Positions 14,501-18,083 of a stretch of DNA of 18,083 nucleotides are shown here, piece by piece. Position 1 is the stretch's first letter. Every line of letters begins with the position of its first letter. Source of the DNA: Candidatus Uhrbacteria bacterium (GTDB lineage Bacteria; Patescibacteriota; Patescibacteriia; JACQRZ01); NCBI GenBank assembly GCA_016206235.1, contig JACQRZ010000011.1:1-18083 (forward strand), written 5' to 3'. Both the position numbers and the translations under genes were made by a program. A model generated the notes under the pieces. It had not been told where the DNA came from. It ran no database searches and saw only the letters and a program-made list of their open reading frames with translations.

Positions 14501-15330
14501 AAAGTTATTTTTCTCCACTTTCATTAGGATTGGAGGAGGGTGCACCAAGAAGATGGCAATTTTTTACAAATGGAGCGTCACAAGGAAATACTCTTACCAT
14601 TTCACCGACAAGATATAATAAAGATAATGCCGGTATTCTCTTCGATCATAAAAAGGGATTGACTTTGAAAAATATGGGCGAGCTAGATGATACTTCAAAT
14701 GATAAAAGAAATAAAATTTGGGTTGGGATAAATAATAATAATCCTCAGTATGAGCTTGATGTTGTCGGTGATATAAATGTAAGCAATGGTCAACAAGCTT
14801 CTGCAAAATCACAAGACGCACTTGCCTATGCAACTGATCGCGTTGGTCTTGATGTCGCTGAGCTTTTTGAAGCAGAAGAAGAAGTAGAGCAGGGCGATGT
14901 GTTGATTGCAAGTAGCGAGAGAAAACTTAAAAAATCAGGACAATCATATGAAAAGAGTATTATTGGAGTAGTGTCTGGATCTCCAGCCATACTTTTCGAA
15001 GGAGAAGAGATGAAATTGAGTCCCAAAAAGGACAGATTTGTGAAAGGCACCAAACCGCCAGTAGCCCTTGCCGGCCGTGTGCCAGTGAAAGTATCGCTTG
15101 AAAATGGTCCAATAAAGGTTGGCGACTATCTCACGAGTTCGAGTATTCCTGGAGTTGCTATGAAAGCAACAGAACCAGGGACAACTATAGGCATCGCGCT
15201 TGAAAATTACTATGGTTGGGGTGAAGGCAAGGTACTTACCTTCATCAATATTGGAGAAAAAAATACAGCAAGTTTATTTGAAAAGCTCCAAAAGAGAATA
15301 GAAGAATTGGAGAAGAAGCTCAACAATTAG
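11524..15330 (+). CDS. Giant fibre-like surface protein with GIGT repeats
   Basis: 1268 residues; an N-terminal hydrophobic segment (GMAAAMAISLFAFSFVTF) exports or anchors it. Eight repeats of the form VGIGTxxPxxxLxVxG start at residues 331, 482, 630, 703, 788, 886, 970 and 1067, typical of trimeric tail-fibre-like beta structures. Other modules: WGQGTISVSGGSTLVTG near 540, and TKGFLPPRMTQAQRDAI with NIYDGTNWK near 720-770, both common in bacterial surface fibres. The C-terminal 200 residues (DVAELFEAEEEVEQGDVL, then VALAGRVPVKVS, IKVGDYLTSSSIPGVAMKAT) form the conserved end domain of such fibres, finishing in a Glu/Lys coiled coil that could trimerise it. No endosialidase chaperone (S74) motif is seen. 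Likely role: adhesion, inferred. Confidence 0.87.
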   Translation: MSHQRYTTPLIGMAAAMAISLFAFSFVTFTSDSASHLWRVVVSPMISSSLAQMPASPTSTTESTLCGDLVPSRTCNLRSKRLGDNPGCPKNMGYTGKCIELSTEFDSSYIGTCEQQACSSAEEKIKIVDAVNDTEVTVTAAQKSNKLVQTFPETKGTRVEIWDLNEKKTVEFMLLKTGKIDVSAVTVSNTYTATKSLSVVSGLTLPAYTTKSIIIDVQLGTKKVCVKDLPNASDVSARCDEIGEVVLSCPGSQGGYSCAVIDEQHVKISGLHHSAVGTFDGSSQPDTVWGPEVVQSASSATGVESAGFQQLLPSSEAPKNLVLQPNPFSNLGIGTITPQAKLDVRKHFAERYEPKNSKISSVGDGSSGYYKISNFSEAHPFLSSGDTIRIQKGWAFVIGTIEEVFSISGMYGRYNPCQAQAQALEGCLKVTFIDFWSEKEARGVQNLPFSIEKPLLRVAQTGYGGLAGDAMSTILVNANGYVGIGTSVPKYPLHINGYVASNGFCFPVYVTGDPFSNCQQNWETWKKMVVSGQEIWGQGTISVSGGSTLVTGRDTKFYSQIFVGDLISVNGSRRKVTQVNSDTGLTVESTLSATANDSSFSIIKQGEIFSVKPPGAIKHSFYIDNFTGNVGIGTDNPTYKLEVIASDQGNNIPFQISHGDRTSLFFVWEDDKKNGAIGINDSTGVGKIYFNSNGDSYFNGGNVGIGTSSPSSFAVLDLSSTTKGFLPPRMTQAQRDAIVGQAAGLVVYNTTAGDTKGLNIYDGTNWKTVGDNTWKKNGNDIYYSAGKVGIGIIDPKGIFDVRSNENKQYESIGVIEQKDPPIGIEKCWWELNGTYYGTPSKSVEVKEDIGTKCYDHYQLNASYPSLYYIYQIVGESALTVSENGYVTIGTRISGPYAKLKVVGGVADDYYNTVGLELVSSGKGWGSGIQFNNTTKNQAYGIYAAGFDDKWHFTDLKQATDRLVIDSSGNVGIGTASPRAKLEINGPLKSYGNESYFSPLSLGLEEGAPRRWQFFTNGASQGNTLTISPTRYNKDNAGILFDHKKGLTLKNMGELDDTSNDKRNKIWVGINNNNPQYELDVVGDINVSNGQQASAKSQDALAYATDRVGLDVAELFEAEEEVEQGDVLIASSERKLKKSGQSYEKSIIGVVSGSPAILFEGEEMKLSPKKDRFVKGTKPPVALAGRVPVKVSLENGPIKVGDYLTSSSIPGVAMKATEPGTTIGIALENYYGWGEGKVLTFINIGEKNTASLFEKLQKRIEELEKKLNN

Positions 15331-15331
15331 T

Positions 15332-15355
15332 CATCCCGCACTGGATGCGGGATCC
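15332..15355. repeat. REP-like palindrome after the surface operon
   Basis: ATCCCGCA (15333-15340), loop CTGGA, TGCGGGAT (15346-15353), within TCATCCCGCA...GCGGGATCCA, a classic REP-type palindrome. It starts right after the stop codon of the fibre gene. Confidence 0.7.
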
Positions 15356-15365
15356 ACATAAAACG

Positions 15366-15400
15366 AATCCCGGATCGAGATCAATGTCTCTACCGGGATT
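15366..15400. terminator. Terminator-like hairpin between convergent genes
   Basis: AATCCCGG (15366-15373) pairs with CCGGGATT (15393-15400), with an inner GAGA/TCTC helix. Short T-rich stretches follow in both directions (TCATATTT on plus, CGTTTTAT on minus). It would end both the fibre gene and the lipoprotein gene. Confidence 0.6.
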
Positions 15401-15406
15401 TCATAT

Positions 15407-16078
15407 TTAATTTTCGCTATAGCAGCAAAATGGATATTCTTGGGTTTTGATCGGGAAATCGCCTTCAATAGTGACATTTTGTTCAACTACTTTAATGTCC
15501 TCTTTTTTTTGAATCATGAATCCCACTGTTAAGCCATTATATTTTTTGAAATCTGTCACCATCATGACGGGCCATAATTGAATATTAATTGTCCGATCTT
15601 CTGGAACTATGACAGTAGTATGTTCAACACTGCCGTGAGTCAGGCCGGGCTTTGTTGTAAAACCGTTTGGTTCAACTTGTCGAATATCGCTCATGATCGT
15701 ATCATCATTTATCGCTGTTCCTATGGCCGTATATTTCGGTGTATACGAAATAGTTCCGCCAATCGCTGTAACATAGTATGAATGCAGTGCATCTCTCCCT
15801 CCAAAGCTTACTGTGGTAAATCTTGATAATAGAGAATAATCGGCAACAAATCGTAATACAAGTGGTTTTTTTTGCTCCAGGGTCGGAGCAACTGTCGGCT
15901 CACCTCCGTTTTGCTTTTGCGTAGCTGTCGCCACAGGCTTCGTGTCAACATTCGTTTCAACTGTATCTACTTTTGCACCTGTCACCTCGCCGATGTTAAC
16001 CGGTAGGCTCAAATTACAAGCGCTCAACAATATTCCAGATAATGCAAATAACATTCGTGCTGCTTGACGAATTTTCAA
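15407..16078 (-). CDS. Lipoprotein of unknown function
   Basis: I chose TTG 16078 as start: the minus strand has GAGGAGG eight bases before it, and the product then begins with a compact lipoprotein signal (MKIRQAARMLF..., lipobox LSAC, lipidated Cys21). An in-frame TTG at 16111 would overlap the promoter. The mature 203 residues start with a Thr/Val/Gln-rich disordered linker (to about 75), followed by a beta-rich domain (LVLRFVADYSLLSRFTTVSF, then TVIVPEDRTINIQLWPVMMV) ending in YPFCCYSEN. The fold is not recognised. Convergent with the fibre gene, it may be another envelope component. Confidence 0.75.
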   Translation of the reverse strand: MKIRQAARMLFALSGILLSACNLSLPVNIGEVTGAKVDTVETNVDTKPVATATQKQNGGEPTVAPTLEQKKPLVLRFVADYSLLSRFTTVSFGGRDALHSYYVTAIGGTISYTPKYTAIGTAINDDTIMSDIRQVEPNGFTTKPGLTHGSVEHTTVIVPEDRTINIQLWPVMMVTDFKKYNGLTVGFMIQKKEDIKVVEQNVTIEGDFPIKTQEYPFCCYSEN

Positions 16079-16110
16079 AGTACAGCCCTCCTCGTAAACG
16101 AACTGGCTCA

Positions 16111-16139
16111 ACTATAGCACAAAATGCAAATCGTGTCCA
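16111..16139 (-). promoter_or_regulatory. Promoter of the lipoprotein gene
   Basis: On the minus strand TGGACA (16139-16134), 17 bases, TATAGT (16116-16111), with TGC before the -10. It shares 15 bases with the TPR gene promoter. A CGTGTC/GACACG inverted repeat (16132-16137, 16146-16151) overlaps the -35 and could be an operator or a weak terminator of the HEPN-MNT pair. Confidence 0.7.
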
Positions 16140-16182
16140 TGCAAAGACACGAGTTTTCTTATATTTTAAATGAAATACTGAG

Positions 16183-16497
16183 TTAAAGAATTTTGATTCC
16201 TGTTTTCTTTACTTCAGCAGCCATAGGATTTGCTGCATCGCTAAATTCTTTTACTGTAAAGCCATGTGGTTCGATTCTCGTGTCGATATCTCGCCGTAGT
16301 TTCCAAAGCAAAAAACTATTTTTTTCACGATTTTTTTTTAATCTATCGCTTATAATTGCAACATCAATATCACTCCACTGATGCGCAAGGCCTTTTGCAT
16401 GAGATCCAAATAAATAGAGCGCTTGAAGAGGATAACCTGCTTGCTTGAGCGATTTTGCGTATCTTCGCACTATTTTTTTTGTTTCAATTCGCGACAT
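16183..16497 (-). CDS. MNT-type nucleotidyltransferase (antitoxin of HEPN-MNT pair)
   Basis: A 104-residue minimal nucleotidyltransferase. The signature GS-x10-D-x-D is complete: GSHAKGLAHQWSDID, giving the two metal-binding aspartates; YLFGSHAKG and DVAII are typical. In studied pairs the MNT protein AMPylates its HEPN partner and neutralises it. Its start overlaps the end of the HEPN gene by 28 bases, so the pair is co-translated with the HEPN gene first. No ribosome binding site is seen, in line with coupling. Confidence 0.88.
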   Translation of the reverse strand: MSRIETKKIVRRYAKSLKQAGYPLQALYLFGSHAKGLAHQWSDIDVAIISDRLKKNREKNSFLLWKLRRDIDTRIEPHGFTVKEFSDAANPMAAEVKKTGIKIL

Positions 16498-16877
16498 AAT
16501 ATTCGATAAAGATTTTGAATGCGTTTTATGTATGGTTCAGTGTATAGTTTTGTACATTTTTTATAAAATTCGAGCTTATATTCTGGATACCGAGCCCTAA
16601 TATTGAAGTTGTTTACCTCGTCAAGAAGGTCAATTTCTTCTTCAGAAAGACATACATTGCTTAGTTCGTTGAGCCTGAGAAGATCATGTATATACGGAGC
16701 TTGCTCCTTCGTATGCAAAACAACGTGTGCTTTGAGCAGCTTTTCTAATGCGATATGACCATAAAAGAGGCTATCTGAATATCTTTTCGTACGAAAAAGT
16801 ATGAGCATTGTTTCATAATCATGCTCAGCAGTATCCAGCCAGTAACGGATAGCTGATTTAACAGTTTTTAAATCCAT
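16470..16877 (-). CDS. HEPN domain protein (partner of MNT)
   Basis: A 135-residue helical HEPN protein: YWLDTAEHDYETM, then SLFYGHIALEKLLKAHVVLH, HDLLRLNEL and NNFNIRARYPEYK, the usual landmarks of the PF05168 type. HEPN toxins act as RNases through an R-x4-6-H motif; I find no such spacing here, as in many members of this subgroup, so it may not be an RNase in the standard way. The gene leads the pair with the MNT gene and has its own promoter at 16901-16929. The role could be toxin-antitoxin, stress or phage defence; this is inferred from the pairing. Confidence 0.85.
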   Translation of the reverse strand: MDLKTVKSAIRYWLDTAEHDYETMLILFRTKRYSDSLFYGHIALEKLLKAHVVLHTKEQAPYIHDLLRLNELSNVCLSEEEIDLLDEVNNFNIRARYPEYKLEFYKKCTKLYTEPYIKRIQNLYRILCRELKQKK

Positions 16878-16900
16878 AATACCAAAAAGAGTGTATTAAA

Positions 16901-16929
16901 ACTCTACCACATATTCACTTTATTTACAA
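16901..16929 (-). promoter_or_regulatory. Promoter of the HEPN-MNT pair
   Basis: On the minus strand TTGTAA (16929-16924), 17 bases, TAGAGT (16906-16901) preceded by TGTGG, again the extended -10 type. It overlaps the upstream side of the divergent promoter for the gene at 16954. Confidence 0.6.
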
Positions 16930-16941
16930 TGAAAAATAGAG

Positions 16942-16947
16942 TATACT
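16942..16947 (+). promoter_or_regulatory. -10 for a leaderless secreted-protein gene
   Basis: TATACT at 16942-16947; seven bases later is the G of GTG 16954, so transcription and translation may start at the same base. The -35 at 17 bases is TTTATT, weak. It lies back to back with the HEPN-MNT promoter, so the two may interfere. Confidence 0.45.
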
Positions 16948-16953
16948 TTAACT

Positions 16954-18083
16954 GTGCACAAACAGGCAGAACGGAGTAAAATTCGTATTTGTACCTATGC
17001 TATTGCTGTAGCTATTTTTGTCGCTACTTTTTTTTTGACTTTTTCGCCTTCATTAGCCGCTGGCGAGGCGCAAAGCGGCAAAGGCATGTACTGTATTGGT
17101 GGATGGTGTGTGGACGGCTGGGGAACTGTTGAGAAGAGCGATATAAAAGGTGGAAGGATTTGCATTAATGGCGAGGGGAATTGTGTAGGAAGAAACCAGC
17201 TTATGTGCGCTTCGAAAGGAGGAGATACTGATAATGATGAAGTTTGTAATGCTGATGACGAATGTGAAAATCATGCATGCGCAAGAGACGGATCAAATAG
17301 CTGCCTGTACAACGGATGTCCAGAAGAAAAGCCGACTATTTATAATGAAACTTATGACGTAAATGACCGAAGAATAGAATTTGACGTACGCGGAGATGAA
17401 GCGAATATTTCTATCACAGGTGGAGGATACCACGAATACAGCAAAAAAGGTGTCGGTGATTATAAAGGATATACCTACTATCCTTCAAGCTGCAATTATT
17501 ATCAGATTAATGCTTATGGCCTCAATAGAAATAGAAAGAATCCTGATGATGTTAAAACCCTTATTGTTGGGGATTCATTGGAAGAAGTAAATATTGTCTG
17601 TCCACGCCCCGAGATATACGGAGAAACATTTGATACAAGCGATCGATACATCAAATTTAACGTGCGTGGCGATGAAGCTGATATAGTGATTAAAGAAGGC
17701 GGTTCCATTGTGGGTACATGGAGTCGTAAAGAGAACGGTAATTATACGGGGTATACGTATGGCCCTTTCAGTGAATCTCAATGCAAATCATATGTTATAG
17801 AGGTGACACCTGTTAATCAGAGTCGTCATTCTGGCACAGTTACTAAAAGTATTGAGGTGAGTTGTTCAAGTTCATCAACAAGTCAGCCGCCGATTACTCC
17901 TATACCTCCTGTCGAATTACCACCGCCTTCCAGTATTTCAGATACGGCGTGTCTTAGCAACCCGACCTGCATACCAGACCTAGTATTGCCTACTGGGTGC
18001 CTGACGAGTAATTGCATCCCCGATAATTTACAAGATACAAGCTCATTTAATTTACAGGATACGAGCCCACTTCAGGATACGAG
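16954..18083 (+). CDS. Secreted Cys-containing repeat protein, partial (runs off the right edge)
   Basis: The frame is open from GTG 16954 to the window end (376 codons seen). An upstream in-frame TGA at 16930 limits the start. Residues 11-36 form a signal peptide (ICTYAIAVAIFVATFFLTF, cut near SLAAG). A Cys-rich Gly-rich part follows (YCIGGWCVDGWG, ICINGEGNCVG, VCNADDECENHAC). Then two related beta domains of about 92 residues: ETYDVNDRRIEFDVRGDEAN (from 132) and ETFDTSDRYIKFNVRGDEAD (from 224). A Pro/Ser-rich linker near 305-325 leads to NLQDTSSFNLQDTSPLQDT repeats at the edge. A start at ATT 16981 behind CGGAG would also suit the signal peptide. The function is probably at the cell surface; no enzyme motif is seen. 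Confidence 0.8.
   Translation, partial: MHKQAERSKIRICTYAIAVAIFVATFFLTFSPSLAAGEAQSGKGMYCIGGWCVDGWGTVEKSDIKGGRICINGEGNCVGRNQLMCASKGGDTDNDEVCNADDECENHACARDGSNSCLYNGCPEEKPTIYNETYDVNDRRIEFDVRGDEANISITGGGYHEYSKKGVGDYKGYTYYPSSCNYYQINAYGLNRNRKNPDDVKTLIVGDSLEEVNIVCPRPEIYGETFDTSDRYIKFNVRGDEADIVIKEGGSIVGTWSRKENGNYTGYTYGPFSESQCKSYVIEVTPVNQSRHSGTVTKSIEVSCSSSSTSQPPITPIPPVELPPPSSISDTACLSNPTCIPDLVLPTGCLTSNCIPDNLQDTSSFNLQDTSPLQDT
18027..18083 (+). repeat. Short in-frame tandem repeat at the window edge
   Basis: TTACAAGATACAAGC, then TTACAGGATACGAGC, then CTTCAGGATACGAG, encoding LQDTS units with variable gaps. It may continue beyond the window. Confidence 0.75.

Noticed and set aside
8494..15330. Prophage tail region
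   Set aside because: The fibre motifs are phage-like, but the proteins have signal peptides and there are no capsid, terminase, baseplate or integrase genes nearby.
16079..16111. Longer N-terminus of the lipoprotein (TTG 16111)
   Set aside because: It would begin at the edge of the -10 box; the start at 16078 has a strong ribosome binding site and a proper lipoprotein signal.

Overview
The window looks like chromosomal DNA of a Candidate Phyla Radiation (Patescibacteria) bacterium, most likely from the Parcubacteria branch. The grounds are a DUF5674 protein, a MurF-type ligase without its N-terminal domain, a CofE-type glutamate ligase with no other F420 genes in view, a tRNA-Glu without an encoded CCA, few Shine-Dalgarno sites, and large secreted proteins with GIGT-type fibre repeats. 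TGA is an ordinary stop codon here (several genes end in it), so the UGA-recoding SR1/Gracilibacteria are unlikely. The placement is inference from gene content; no search was run.

Left part (1-8150), housekeeping and conserved hypothetical genes: a MurF-like ligase; a truncated tRNA-like sequence joined to tRNA-Glu(CTC); a Cys/His-containing hypothetical gene with its own promoter and terminator; a convergent secreted protein with an Arg/His/Trp-rich tail; a two-gene unit (DUF5674 plus a small conserved protein); a CofE-like ligase that starts directly after a terminator hairpin; a malic enzyme; a membrane M48 metalloprotease; and a TPR protein. Several spacers here are built from 7- or 8-base tandem repeats that run up to the start codon.

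Middle (8151-8493): a 343-base gap with a tRNA-like RNA on the minus strand, a perfect bidirectional terminator, a rearranged inverted copy of parts of the tRNA-like RNA, a promoter and a REP-like palindrome.

Right part (8494-18083), cell surface: a tightly packed three-gene operon encodes a small Cys-rich lectin-like secreted protein, a Cys-rich secreted protein with a fibre-type C-terminus, and a 1268-residue fibre-like protein with eight GIGT-type repeats. REP-like palindromes lie at both ends of this operon. Then come a minus-strand lipoprotein, a minus-strand HEPN-MNT pair (toxin-antitoxin type), and the start of another secreted repeat protein that runs off the right edge. The surface genes probably act together in attachment to a host cell or in envelope structure; that role is inferred from domain type and arrangement.

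Throughout, promoters share an extended -10 of the form TGTGnTAnAnT, which helps fix several start sites.
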